The translations under genes were made by a program, and so were the position numbers. From Blautia sp. BIOML-A1 (GTDB lineage: Bacteria; Bacillota; Clostridia; Lachnospirales; Lachnospiraceae): DNA of 30,521 nucleotides. A model generated the notes under the pieces. It saw only the letters and a list, made by a program, of their open reading frames with translations. It did not search any database and was not told the origin of the DNA. This document shows positions 16,836 to 24,679 of the stretch, piece by piece (the stretch's first letter is position 1; the number at the start of each line of letters is the position of its first letter). The DNA is taken from NCBI RefSeq assembly GCF_009883055.1, contig NZ_WWVR01000035.1:1-30521 (forward strand), read 5' to 3'.

Positions 16836-17852
16836 TCAGTCCTCATAACCATTCGGGTTCTTCTGCTGGAAATTCCAGGAATCTGCACACATATCTTTGA
16901 TATCGTACTCTGCTTCCCATCCAAGTTCTTTCTTAGCTTTGGTTGCATCAGAATAGCAGGTTGCAACATCTCCTGCACGACGTGGTTTAATAGAGTACGG
17001 AATCTTTACACCTGTTGCAGCCTCAAAATTCTTAACAATATCAAGAACACTGTAGCCCTTTCCTGTACCAAGATTGTAAATACTGAGTCCGGAATTGTCC
17101 TCCAGCTTCTTAACAGCCTTTACATGTCCCTTTGCAAGGTCAACTACATGAATGTAATCTCTGACACCAGTTCCGTCCGGTGTATCATAATCATTTCCAA
17201 ATACTCCCAGTTCTTTGAGCTTGCCCACAGCAACCTGTGTGATATAAGGCATCAGATTGTTCGGGATGCCATTTGGGTTCTCACCGATCAGACCGCTCTT
17301 ATGAGCACCGATCGGATTAAAGTAACGAAGAAGCACTACATTCCACTCCGGATCTGCTTTCTGGATATCTGTAAGAATCTGCTCCAGCATGGATTTTGTC
17401 CATCCATAAGGATTGGTGCACTGTCCTTTCGGGCATTCCTCTGTGATCGGAATAATTGCCGGATCGCCATATACAGTTGCAGAGGAAGAGAAAATAATAT
17501 TTTTGACTCCATGCTTTCTCATTACATCTACCAGTGTAAGGGTACCTGCGATATTGTTTTCATAATATTCCCACGGTTTTGCAACAGACTCACCCACTGC
17601 TTTAAGTCCTGCAAAATGAATACAGGAATCAATGTCTTCTTTTTCGAAAACTTCATTCAATCCCTCTCTGTCGAGAATATCTACTTTATAAAATTTAACT
17701 GGTTTACCTGTAATCTTTTCTACACGTTCAAGACTCTTCTCACTGGAGTTGCTCAGGTTGTCCAGTACTACTACATCATATCCTGCATTCTGAAGTTCTA
17801 CTACGGTGTGGCTTCCAATAAAACCAGCTCCACCTGTTACTAAAATTGCCAT
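16836..17852 (-). CDS. galE: UDP-glucose/UDP-N-acetylglucosamine 4-epimerase GalE
   Basis: This NAD-dependent short-chain dehydrogenase-type enzyme interconverts UDP-Glc and UDP-Gal. It has 338 aa. TGGAGFIGS near residue 6 binds NAD. The SSSATVYG and YGWTKSMLE segments give the catalytic Ser and the YxxxK pair. Residue 299 is Cys in the segment GDVATCYSD. The equivalent is Tyr299 in E. coli GalE, which excludes N-acetylated sugars, and Cys in human GALE, which accepts them. UDP-GlcNAc/UDP-GalNAc activity is therefore predicted. I start at 17852 (AGGAGGAG upstream); a longer reading from 17924 would begin inside the -35 box. Confidence 0.95.
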   Translation of the reverse strand: MAILVTGGAGFIGSHTVVELQNAGYDVVVLDNLSNSSEKSLERVEKITGKPVKFYKVDILDREGLNEVFEKEDIDSCIHFAGLKAVGESVAKPWEYYENNIAGTLTLVDVMRKHGVKNIIFSSSATVYGDPAIIPITEECPKGQCTNPYGWTKSMLEQILTDIQKADPEWNVVLLRYFNPIGAHKSGLIGENPNGIPNNLMPYITQVAVGKLKELGVFGNDYDTPDGTGVRDYIHVVDLAKGHVKAVKKLEDNSGLSIYNLGTGKGYSVLDIVKNFEAATGVKIPYSIKPRRAGDVATCYSDATKAKKELGWEAEYDIKDMCADSWNFQQKNPNGYED

Positions 17853-17895
17853 GGTTTTCTCCTCCTGACGTTTGTTCTGGTTCTGTTTCGATGTC

Positions 17896-17924
17896 ATTGT
17901 AGCACCATTCCTTTGTTTTAACAA
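17896..17924 (-). promoter_or_regulatory. promoter of galE
   Basis: On the minus strand TTGTTA (17919-17924) and TACAAT (17896-17901) are separated by 17 bp. It lies about 44 bp before the galE start and just downstream of a tandem 21-bp repeat. Confidence 0.6.
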
Positions 17925-17939
17925 TATCTTCTTAAATCC

Positions 17940-17981
17940 TCCATCATATTTTACTAAAACTCCGTCATATTTTACTATAAT
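17940..17981. repeat. tandem 21-bp direct repeat upstream of galE, candidate operator
   Basis: TCATATTTTACTA occurs at 17944-17956 and 17965-17977, exactly 21 bp apart, each preceded by TCC plus A or G. The pair begins 15 bp upstream of the galE -35 box. Two half-sites two helical turns apart is the usual layout for AraC-type activators, one of which is encoded at 23698. The rest of the 411-bp gap between galE and the binding-protein gene is T-rich and holds no gene. Confidence 0.5.
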
Positions 17982-18156
17982 TGTTCTCTGCCAAAATCAT
18001 TGGATCATTCTCAAATTACCTGCTCATTTTACTGCTTCCTGGTGAATATTCCTGTTTTTAATTGCTCTCTGATTCCCTCTTTTTCCATGTCAATAGTGTT
18101 TTTTGTGCAATATATATTATTTTTTTTGTTTTTTTCGTTATTTTTATCTATTTTTA

Positions 18157-18185
18157 TTGACACACTTGTTTCCAAAATATATAAT
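18157..18185 (+). promoter_or_regulatory. consensus promoter of the sugar ABC transporter operon
   Basis: TTGACA (18157-18162) and TATAAT (18180-18185) are separated by 17 bp, a perfect sigma-A match. The upstream 50 bp are almost pure T/A. The predicted leader is about 70 nt. Confidence 0.8.
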
Positions 18186-18216
18186 CAAGCTAATATTTAC
18201 GATTTCTTATGAACTT

Positions 18217-18238
18217 AAGCTGACTTTTTAGTCAGTTT
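18217..18238 (+). other. 5'-leader hairpin before the binding-protein gene
   Basis: AAGCTGACT and AGTCAGTTT pair around a TTTT loop (8 Watson-Crick pairs plus one G-U). It lies just upstream of the Shine-Dalgarno AGGGAGG and could protect the mRNA 5' end. No known regulator site is recognised in it. Confidence 0.5.
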
Positions 18239-18263
18239 CACAATCAAAAGGGAGGATTTATTT

Positions 18264-19502
18264 ATGAAACGAAAAATCGCTTTAGCAATGGTACTGGCAA
18301 TGACAGCAACAATGGCTCAGCCTGTTCTTGCAGCAGATGACAAGACAACTCTTGATGTCATCATCAGCCAGTATGGTACCCAGACACAGGCCTGGTGGAC
18401 CCAGTTCGAAAAAGATTTCGAAGCAGAAAATCCGGATATCGATCTGAACCTGGAGGTTATTTCCTGGAATGACCTTGCTACCAAGGTTAATACACTGATT
18501 GCCAATAACAGTGCTCCTGACATTCTGAATATCGACGTTCTTGCAGATTATGTAGCTGACGATCTGCTGATGCCTGCAACAGAATATACATCTGATGAAC
18601 TTCAGGCTAAATTCTTCCCGGCATTCTGGGATGCAAGCAACATCGATGATACAGTATATGCATTACCAATCCTCGCTTCCTGCCGTGCACTCTTCTACAA
18701 TAAAGATATCCTTGATGAAGCAGGTGCAGCTGTTCCTACTACATGGGCAGAACTTCAGGATGCAGCAAAGAAGATCAAAGATAAATTCGGCGATGACGTT
18801 TATCCATGGGGTATTGATATGACAACTGACGAAGGTCAGGCTGCATTCTCTTATTATACATGGAACAATGGCGGCGGATTTGTTGATGAAAACGGCGACT
18901 GGGCTCTGAACAGTGACAAAAACGTAGAAGCTCTGAACTTTGCGGTCGGTCTTGTAAACGATGGATATACCAACTCCGATCCTGCAAATGAGACACGTTA
19001 TGATCTTCAGGATATGTTTGGTGCAGGCAAAGTTGCCATGATGATCGGACCGAACAACATTCCTACCTATCTCTCCGATGGTGGATATGATATCAACTAC
19101 GATGTAACAACCATCCCTGCAAACGAAGGCTGCGAATCTATCGCTATGGGTGTTTGCGACCGTCTTGAAGTATTCAAGGATGACTCCGCAGAGGATCAGG
19201 AAGCTCGTACTGCTGCCATCAGCAAGTTCTTCGACTTCTTCTACGATGATACACGTTACGCAGATTACATGGTATACGAAGGATTCCTGCCAACAACCCA
19301 GACAGCAGCAGACCTTCTTGCAAAAGATGACGAAACCTTCGCATCCTGGATTGATATTCTCCAGAGCTGCAACTTCTACCCGGCAACCAAGACTGAATGG
19401 GCAGATGTAAAACAGGGTGTTATCGAAGTTGAGCAGAACGCACTTCTTGGTGATGATGTGCAGACACTTCTCGATGACCTTCAGGCTGATATCGCAGGCT
19501 GA
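18264..19502 (+). CDS. ABC transporter sugar-binding protein (family 1 extracellular solute-binding)
   Basis: This 412-aa extracellular binding protein captures a sugar for the two permeases that follow. It has a type I signal peptide: MKRK, a hydrophobic core, then a likely cut after VLA at residue 23. There is no Cys lipobox, which is unusual because most Gram-positive binding proteins are lipoproteins. The mature part has the family 1 pattern: a Trp-rich N-terminus with FEAENPDIDLN, ILNIDVLADY, LPILASCRALFYNKDIL and a mid-protein GKVAMMIGPNN. The ligand cannot be read from sequence; the neighbours suggest an amino sugar or short host glycan. AGGGAGG precedes the ATG. Confidence 0.92.
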   Translation: MKRKIALAMVLAMTATMAQPVLAADDKTTLDVIISQYGTQTQAWWTQFEKDFEAENPDIDLNLEVISWNDLATKVNTLIANNSAPDILNIDVLADYVADDLLMPATEYTSDELQAKFFPAFWDASNIDDTVYALPILASCRALFYNKDILDEAGAAVPTTWAELQDAAKKIKDKFGDDVYPWGIDMTTDEGQAAFSYYTWNNGGGFVDENGDWALNSDKNVEALNFAVGLVNDGYTNSDPANETRYDLQDMFGAGKVAMMIGPNNIPTYLSDGGYDINYDVTTIPANEGCESIAMGVCDRLEVFKDDSAEDQEARTAAISKFFDFFYDDTRYADYMVYEGFLPTTQTAADLLAKDDETFASWIDILQSCNFYPATKTEWADVKQGVIEVEQNALLGDDVQTLLDDLQADIAG

Positions 19503-19527
19503 TCTCCAGATTTAGGCACGACTTAAC

Positions 19528-19566
19528 CGGGAGCCGGACATTAGTGACCGGCTCCCGCTTCTTTTT
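19528..19566 (+). terminator. intercistronic attenuator-type terminator after the binding-protein gene
   Basis: CGGGAGCCGG (19528-19537) and CCGGCTCCCG (19548-19557) form a perfect 10-bp stem, followed by CTTCTTTTT. Partial termination here would give more binding protein than permease, a common pattern in binding-protein-dependent operons. Confidence 0.8.
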
Positions 19567-19590
19567 GACAAACGATTTGGTGGTGGAAAT

Positions 19591-20478
19591 ATGAAAAAAA
19601 AGAAAACGCTGGCTGCGATAGAGCCATATCTCTGGCTGCTTCCAAGCATCCTTATCATGACAATCTTTATTCTCTTTCCGATTTTCGAAGTTTTCCGTAC
19701 TTCCTTAAGTGAAGTAAGTAAAGCCGGACTTATCAAAGGCTTCTGTGGGTTTGACAACTTCGCCAAAGTCCTTAAGGGATCTACTTTTAAGATGGTTCTC
19801 AAAAATACACTTGTATGGACCGTTGCCGTTGTTGTGATCTCCACAGTGTTCGGTTTTATCCTCGCACTGGTCCTTAACAATACCTTCCGTTTCCGTAAAG
19901 CAGTCCGTGCGATCGTTGTTTTTCCATGGGCAACTTCCCTGATCATTCAGGCAGGTGTATGGAAATTCATTATCGACAAGGACTATGGTTCTCTGAACAC
20001 TCTTTTAATGAAACTCGGACTGATCTCCAGCCCGGTCAACTGGACCCCTACCCCTGGCGCGTATTTTGCCTGGGAAATCTTTGTAGGTATTTTTGTAACT
20101 GTACCATTCGTTACCTTCTGTGTTCTTTCCGGTCTGCAGAGTATCGACAACTCCTATTATGAAGCGGCTACTGTTGACGGTGCAAACTACTGGCAGAAAC
20201 TGTTCAAGATCACTATTCCTCTGGTAAAATCCTCACTGACGGTAAGTACGGTATTAAATATCATTTATGTATTTAACTCCTTCCCTATCATCTGGACGAT
20301 CACCAAAGGTGATCCTGCAAGCCGCACAGATACCCTTGTTACCTATCTTTATAAACTTGCTTTCTACAAAGGTAAATCCGGCGAAGCAGCCGCTGTATCC
20401 GTAATCGGATTTCTGATCCTGTGTATATGCGCTTCTGTTTATATGGTAGTTTCACTCAGAAAGGAGGAGGAAGACTAA
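19591..20478 (+). CDS. CUT1 sugar ABC transporter permease (MalF-like)
   Basis: This 295-aa membrane protein has six hydrophobic segments. The cytoplasmic EAA loop at about 191-210 (EAATVDGANYWQKLFKITIP) contacts the ATPase. It forms the channel with the next permease. GGTGGTGG precedes the ATG. Its stop overlaps the next start (TAATG). No ATP-binding subunit is encoded in this operon, so a shared MsmK-type ATPase from elsewhere is inferred. Confidence 0.93.
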   Translation: MKKKKTLAAIEPYLWLLPSILIMTIFILFPIFEVFRTSLSEVSKAGLIKGFCGFDNFAKVLKGSTFKMVLKNTLVWTVAVVVISTVFGFILALVLNNTFRFRKAVRAIVVFPWATSLIIQAGVWKFIIDKDYGSLNTLLMKLGLISSPVNWTPTPGAYFAWEIFVGIFVTVPFVTFCVLSGLQSIDNSYYEAATVDGANYWQKLFKITIPLVKSSLTVSTVLNIIYVFNSFPIIWTITKGDPASRTDTLVTYLYKLAFYKGKSGEAAAVSVIGFLILCICASVYMVVSLRKEEED

Positions 20479-21326
20479 TGAAAAATCATTCACGTGACTC
20501 CAAAAGCATACTCCTTCGGGTTCTTCTTTATCTTTTTGTTATTCTGGTCGTACTGGTTACCTTGTATCCATACTTTGTCATGTTTACGACAGCAGCAAAG
20601 AGCCGTGCAGAAATCTATTCTCCGGAGGGAACACTTCTCCCGATCCAGTGGCTGTGGCAGAACTTTAAGGATATCTGGACACTTGCTCCTCTTTCCAGAT
20701 ATTTTCTGAACTCCCTGATCGTTGCAGGCGGCTCCACTCTGATCGCGATCGTATGTGGTATTCCGGCAGCCTATGCACTTGCCCGAATGAAATTCAAAGG
20801 CAAAAAGGTTTTTCTGGGAATCGTTATCATCTCCCAGATGTTTGCTCCTGTAGTCCTTCTGGTTGGTATCTATAAGATCATGTCTGTTTTTGGCATGACA
20901 GACAGCCTTATTGGCCTCGTATTCATCAATGCCGCTTTCAACCAGGCATTTGCGATCTGGCTCCTGCGCGGTACATTTATCTCTATTTCTCCGGAAATGG
21001 AACAGGCTGCCACTGTAGACGGCTGCGGCAAGGTTTCTGCCCTGATCCGCATCCTGCTTCCGGTTGCTGCACCTGGTATCGTAACTGCTCTGATTTTTAT
21101 CTTCATCAATGCATGGAACGAGTATACCGTTGCCCTGACCCTGATCTCAACAGACGTGTTCAAGCCTCTGACTGTTGGTATCACAATATTTAATGGTTAC
21201 AACATGATCGAATGGCAGTACCTGTTTGCATCCTCTCTGTTTGCTACAGTGCCTGTTATCATTCTGTTTGTACTTATCGAAAAGCATCTGGTAGGCGGCC
21301 TTACCTCCGGTGGAGTCAAAGGATAA
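20478..21326 (+). CDS. CUT1 sugar ABC transporter permease (MalG-like)
   Basis: This 282-aa second permease has an N-terminal hydrophobic segment at about 11-38 and a long extracytoplasmic loop. The EAA-type loop EQAATVDGCGKVSALIRIL starts at about residue 175. I start at 20478, where AAGGAGGAGG lies upstream and the ATG overlaps the previous stop by one base. An earlier in-frame codon at 20421 lies inside the upstream gene and has no ribosome binding site. A strong terminator follows at 21333. Confidence 0.93.
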   Translation: MKNHSRDSKSILLRVLLYLFVILVVLVTLYPYFVMFTTAAKSRAEIYSPEGTLLPIQWLWQNFKDIWTLAPLSRYFLNSLIVAGGSTLIAIVCGIPAAYALARMKFKGKKVFLGIVIISQMFAPVVLLVGIYKIMSVFGMTDSLIGLVFINAAFNQAFAIWLLRGTFISISPEMEQAATVDGCGKVSALIRILLPVAAPGIVTALIFIFINAWNEYTVALTLISTDVFKPLTVGITIFNGYNMIEWQYLFASSLFATVPVIILFVLIEKHLVGGLTSGGVKG

Positions 21327-21332
21327 ACAGTC

Positions 21333-21370
21333 AAAAAGCTTCGGATCTTAAATGATCCGAAGCTTTTTTT
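21333..21370. terminator. bidirectional terminator, ABC operon / nahK
   Basis: AAAAAGCTTCGGATC (21333-21347) pairs perfectly with GATCCGAAGCTTTTT (21354-21368) around a 6-nt loop. T-runs lie on both sides. It lies between the convergent permease gene and nahK. Confidence 0.9.
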
Positions 21371-21398
21371 GAATACTGCTCTGTATATTTATTTGTAT

Positions 21399-22502
21399 CT
21401 ACTTATATTTCTTAATGATCTCATTCATCTGCGGAAGCTTTTCCTGCATATCCTTAACAAGAGTAAGCTGTGTCCTGCATCTGTCAAGATTATGTCCTTC
21501 TCTGTGTATCTTAAAGTAATGATCTCCTTCCAGATGATCTGTAAGAAAACGGATACCGTTCTCAAAAGTCATAAGAATCGCACCCAGCGGCAGGGTTTCA
21601 ATCTCAAGTTCTGTCAGTGCACCACCGCAGCCTTCAATAAATCCCTTCGCATAAACATCAAACAGATGAAGATTACAGGATACCTTTGAGAGATCTCTTT
21701 CATCTTCTAGTGCTGTGCTTGCCCCAAACCGGATAGAATCACCGAAATCATTGGCTGCCAGCCCCGGCATCACGGTGTCCAGATCGATCACGCAGACAGC
21801 CTTTCCGGTTTTATCATCGATCATGATATTATTCAGTTTGGTATCGTTATGAGTTACACGAAGCGGAAGCCTTCCATCTTTCTGCATATCATACAATGCC
21901 CGTGTCAGTTCTTCTCTTTCCAGAATAAAGTTGATTTCATCCTGAACAGCTGCAGCTCTTCCACATACATCTTCAGCTACTGCTTTTTTAAATTTCTTCA
22001 GACGGTCCGGTGTATTATGAAAATCTTTGATCGTCTCATGAAGAGTTTCTGCCGGATAATCTGCCAGAAGTCTCTGAAAATGTCCAAACGCCACTGCACT
22101 CTGATAAAAATCATTATCATCCTTGACCTGTTCATAGCAGGTTGCTCCCTCTATAAACAGATAAATTCTCCAGTAATCTCCCGTTGAATCAACAAAATAT
22201 GGAAGATTTTCCCGGCTGTTTAACAGCGTCAGAGTTTCACGCTCCGGATCGCCGCCATTTTCAATGATCTTTTTGCGGAGCCATGAAGTAACACCGCTGA
22301 CATTTTCCATCAGTTCCTGCGGATTCTTAAAGATACGCCTGCTCATTCTCTGCAGAATATAACGCCTGATCCCCTCCGGGGTTTCACAGGTAAGCCTGTA
22401 GGTATCATTGATATGTCCGTTTCCATACGGAATACATTCTTTTAGTTCACCCGGCAAATTAAAAGCTTCTGTCACTTCGGATATTTTATTGCTGTTTTCC
22501 AC
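21399..22502 (-). CDS. nahK: N-acetylhexosamine 1-kinase (NahK-like)
   Basis: This 367-aa aminoglycoside phosphotransferase-fold kinase resembles bifidobacterial NahK along its length. Examples are YGNGHINDTY near 26-35, RVTHNDTKLNN at 215-225 (catalytic Asp220), DLDTVMPG at 240-247, and DFGDSIRFGASTALED from 252. NahK makes GlcNAc-1-P or GalNAc-1-P from the free sugars and ATP. It starts at GTG, one base after the nucleotidyltransferase stop, with GGGAGG upstream. The two genes are clearly coupled. Unlike bifidobacterial loci, no lacto-N-biose phosphorylase is next to it. Other aldose substrates are possible. Confidence 0.88.
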   Translation of the reverse strand: MENSNKISEVTEAFNLPGELKECIPYGNGHINDTYRLTCETPEGIRRYILQRMSRRIFKNPQELMENVSGVTSWLRKKIIENGGDPERETLTLLNSRENLPYFVDSTGDYWRIYLFIEGATCYEQVKDDNDFYQSAVAFGHFQRLLADYPAETLHETIKDFHNTPDRLKKFKKAVAEDVCGRAAAVQDEINFILEREELTRALYDMQKDGRLPLRVTHNDTKLNNIMIDDKTGKAVCVIDLDTVMPGLAANDFGDSIRFGASTALEDERDLSKVSCNLHLFDVYAKGFIEGCGGALTELEIETLPLGAILMTFENGIRFLTDHLEGDHYFKIHREGHNLDRCRTQLTLVKDMQEKLPQMNEIIKKYK

Positions 22503-22503
22503 C

Positions 22504-23436
22504 TTATGCTTCCTCCCATAAATTCTGCGGATACAGTCCCTGATCTTTCAGATTCTGGATCGCATTCATAACCATCGGCTTATCTTCTTTGTATGTGACT
22601 CCATACCATTTGTCCTCTGACTTCAGGACTCTGACTGTTGCTTTCTTTTCCTGAAGAAGTTCATCCACTACAAACGGAAGGAAATATTCCCCCTTCATAG
22701 GATTGTTCTGAAGTGCCTCATCGAGGAATGGTTTAAAACGGGCCTTCAGTTCCTGCAAAATACTTTCTGAAAAGCCCCACATATTCATAGAAACGATGCT
22801 GCCCTTCGGAAGCATTGTCCAAGTCTTACCATCATCTTCTGTGTACGCTGTTCCACCGTCATGCTTCTCAATATGTGTACGCTCGTTGATCTTGATCAGA
22901 TGACCTTCCTCATCTGTCACACAGACCCCCCTTGCAACATGTCCATTCTCTGTCAAGGTATTTTCAAGGCGATAACCGACCATCATATAATGATAAACGT
23001 CTCCATCTTCCTGATTGGAAGTCAGGAAATCATATGCCATCTTAAATGCATGCATTCCATAATAATCGTCTGCATTAATAACCGCAAACGGTCCGTCAAT
23101 CTCATCTATGCAGCTCAGCACAGCATGTCCTGTTCCCCACGGTTTTACTCTTCCCTCCGGAACAGAATATCCCTCTGGAAGATTTGCTAATTCCTGGAAC
23201 ACATAGGCAACCTCTATCTGTCTGCTCAGCCGGTTGCCGATCACCTCACGGAACATCTCCTCATTTTCTTTCTTTATAATAAATACAACTTTTTCAAATC
23301 CTGCTCTCACTGCATCATAAATAGAAAAATCCATAATGATATGTCCTTCTTTATCAATAGGATCGATCTGTTTCAGGCCACCGTAACGACTTCCCATTCC
23401 TGCTGCCATAACTACTAAAACCGGTTTCTTCATCAT
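22504..23436 (-). CDS. sugar-1-phosphate nucleotidyltransferase (probable UDP-HexNAc pyrophosphorylase)
   Basis: This is a 310-aa nucleotidyltransferase with a GT-A-like fold. The N-terminal AAGMGSRYGGLKQ at 11-23 is the nucleotide-binding signature, and INADDYYG supplies the metal-binding aspartates. GTGHAVL is typical of sugar-phosphate nucleotidyltransferases. It lacks the acetyltransferase domain of GlmU. The coupled nahK suggests it converts HexNAc-1-P and UTP to UDP-HexNAc, in place of the GalT-type enzyme of bifidobacteria. That substrate is inferred from context. AGGAGG precedes two adjacent ATG codons; I use the first. Confidence 0.82.
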   Translation of the reverse strand: MMKKPVLVVMAAGMGSRYGGLKQIDPIDKEGHIIMDFSIYDAVRAGFEKVVFIIKKENEEMFREVIGNRLSRQIEVAYVFQELANLPEGYSVPEGRVKPWGTGHAVLSCIDEIDGPFAVINADDYYGMHAFKMAYDFLTSNQEDGDVYHYMMVGYRLENTLTENGHVARGVCVTDEEGHLIKINERTHIEKHDGGTAYTEDDGKTWTMLPKGSIVSMNMWGFSESILQELKARFKPFLDEALQNNPMKGEYFLPFVVDELLQEKKATVRVLKSEDKWYGVTYKEDKPMVMNAIQNLKDQGLYPQNLWEEA

Positions 23437-23462
23437 CTTTTCCTCCTGTTTCTCAGTGAAAT

Positions 23463-23479
23463 ACTATCTCCTGGATAGT
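23463..23479. other. perfect dyad in the leader of the nucleotidyltransferase gene
   Basis: ACTATC (23463-23468) and GATAGT (23474-23479) are separated by 5 nt, about 27 bp before the start codon. It may be an operator or an mRNA hairpin. Confidence 0.4.
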
Positions 23480-23488
23480 GTTAAAATA

Positions 23489-23517
23489 ACTGTACACCAC
23501 AAACTTCTATAAGACAA
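23489..23517 (-). promoter_or_regulatory. possible promoter of the nucleotidyltransferase-nahK operon
   Basis: On the minus strand TTGTCT (23512-23517) and TACAGT (23489-23494) are separated by 17 bp, each matching consensus at 4 of 6 bases. A GTACA motif overlaps the -10. Confidence 0.35.
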
Positions 23518-23610
23518 TAAATAATTCTTATCCTCTATATAATATGTACACTTTTTTCAAAATAGTATTTGCACGATCAATCGATATTTTTGTACAATAT
23601 TATTTATAAT

Positions 23611-23639
23611 TTGACTATTTCGTACAAATTTATTATTAT
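23611..23639 (+). promoter_or_regulatory. promoter of the araC-family gene and nagB
   Basis: TTGACT (23611-23616) and TATTAT (23634-23639) are separated by 17 bp, 59 bp before the GTG start. A GTACAA motif lies in the spacer and another lies 30 bp upstream, which may be regulator sites. Confidence 0.6.
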
Positions 23640-23697
23640 AAAGAAAGGTAACAATATTATAAATCAACAACTCTTATCTTACAGAGGAGGAATTTCC

Positions 23698-24603
23698 GTG
23701 GCTTATCAGAGTGTTTCGCTGGAGCGGGAACTTTTTATAAAAAGCATTTATACCATTCATTACTACGAATATCAGAATGATTTTTATTTTGACGGAGAAC
23801 GTCATGACTTCTGGGAATTTCAGTGTGTTGATACAGGAGCCGCCGAGGTTGTTACTGACAATGGCTGTTATACACTGTCCCGTGGACAGGTTATCTTTCA
23901 TCGTCCCAATGAATTTCATACATTAAAGGCTACCGGAAGAACTGCACCACGCGTTGTAGTGATCTCTTTTGCCTGCGATTCTCCATGTATGAAGTTTTTT
24001 GAAAACAAGGTTCTTAATTTTTCTGATACCGAACGCAGCATTCTCGGCCGTATCATTGCCGAAGCCCGGAACTGCTTTTCTTCTCCCATGGATGATCCTT
24101 ATCTGGAACAAATGAAAAAGAAAGAAAACATCCCCTTCGGAGCACAGCAGCTTCTGATCCTGTATCTGGAAGAACTTCTGATCCATATGATACGCCGCTG
24201 TACAAATTCACACTATTCTGCGTCTGCCGGAATTTACGATCCATGTCAGACGACTTCTGATGTCTGCCGGGAGATCATACATTATCTGGAACAGCACATC
24301 CGGGAATCTCTGACTATCCAGGAAATTTCCAGAAACAATATGATCGGCCATTCTCAGCTGCAGAAGATTTTTCGAGAGGAATACCAGTGCGGTGTGATTG
24401 AATTTTTCACCCGTATGAAAATAGATTTTGCCAAACAGCTTATCCGGGAAAACGATATGAACTTTACTCAGATTTCAGATTTTCTTGGCTATTCTTCTAT
24501 CCACTATTTTTCCCGGCAGTTCAAGAAACTGTCCGGAATGACGCCTACAGAATATGCCACTTCCATAAAGGCAATATCCGAGCGTCCCCAGAACAGGAAC
24601 TGA
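23698..24603 (+). CDS. AraC family transcriptional regulator
   Basis: This 301-aa regulator starts at GTG 23698, where GAGGAGG lies 7 bp upstream. The longer reading from 23569 would start before the promoter. The N-terminal third is a cupin-type ligand domain (HDFWEFQCVDTGAAEVV, then a GQVIFHRPNEFHTL block). The C-terminal hundred residues hold two helix-turn-helix motifs, ending in the AraC signature ISDFLGYSSIHYFSRQFKKL. It is divergent from the nucleotidyltransferase-nahK operon and probably co-transcribed with nagB 76 bp downstream. It is the best candidate to control the sugar island; the inducer is unknown. Confidence 0.93.
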   Translation: MAYQSVSLERELFIKSIYTIHYYEYQNDFYFDGERHDFWEFQCVDTGAAEVVTDNGCYTLSRGQVIFHRPNEFHTLKATGRTAPRVVVISFACDSPCMKFFENKVLNFSDTERSILGRIIAEARNCFSSPMDDPYLEQMKKKENIPFGAQQLLILYLEELLIHMIRRCTNSHYSASAGIYDPCQTTSDVCREIIHYLEQHIRESLTIQEISRNNMIGHSQLQKIFREEYQCGVIEFFTRMKIDFAKQLIRENDMNFTQISDFLGYSSIHYFSRQFKKLSGMTPTEYATSIKAISERPQNRN

Positions 24604-24679
24604 GTATCATCCATAAAATTCCATCACAGTTACGAATTAAAAATACAAATTATCCATAAATGGACAGGGAGGAAATCAC

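Noticed and set aside
16836..17924. Longer galE start at 17924
   Set aside because: It would begin inside the -35 box; the start at 17852 has AGGAGGAG and the conserved N-terminus.
24595..24636. Possible further REP-like copy after the AraC gene (GGAACTG ... CAGTTAC)
   Set aside because: The left arm has a mismatch and the loop is much longer than 13 nt and unrelated in sequence.
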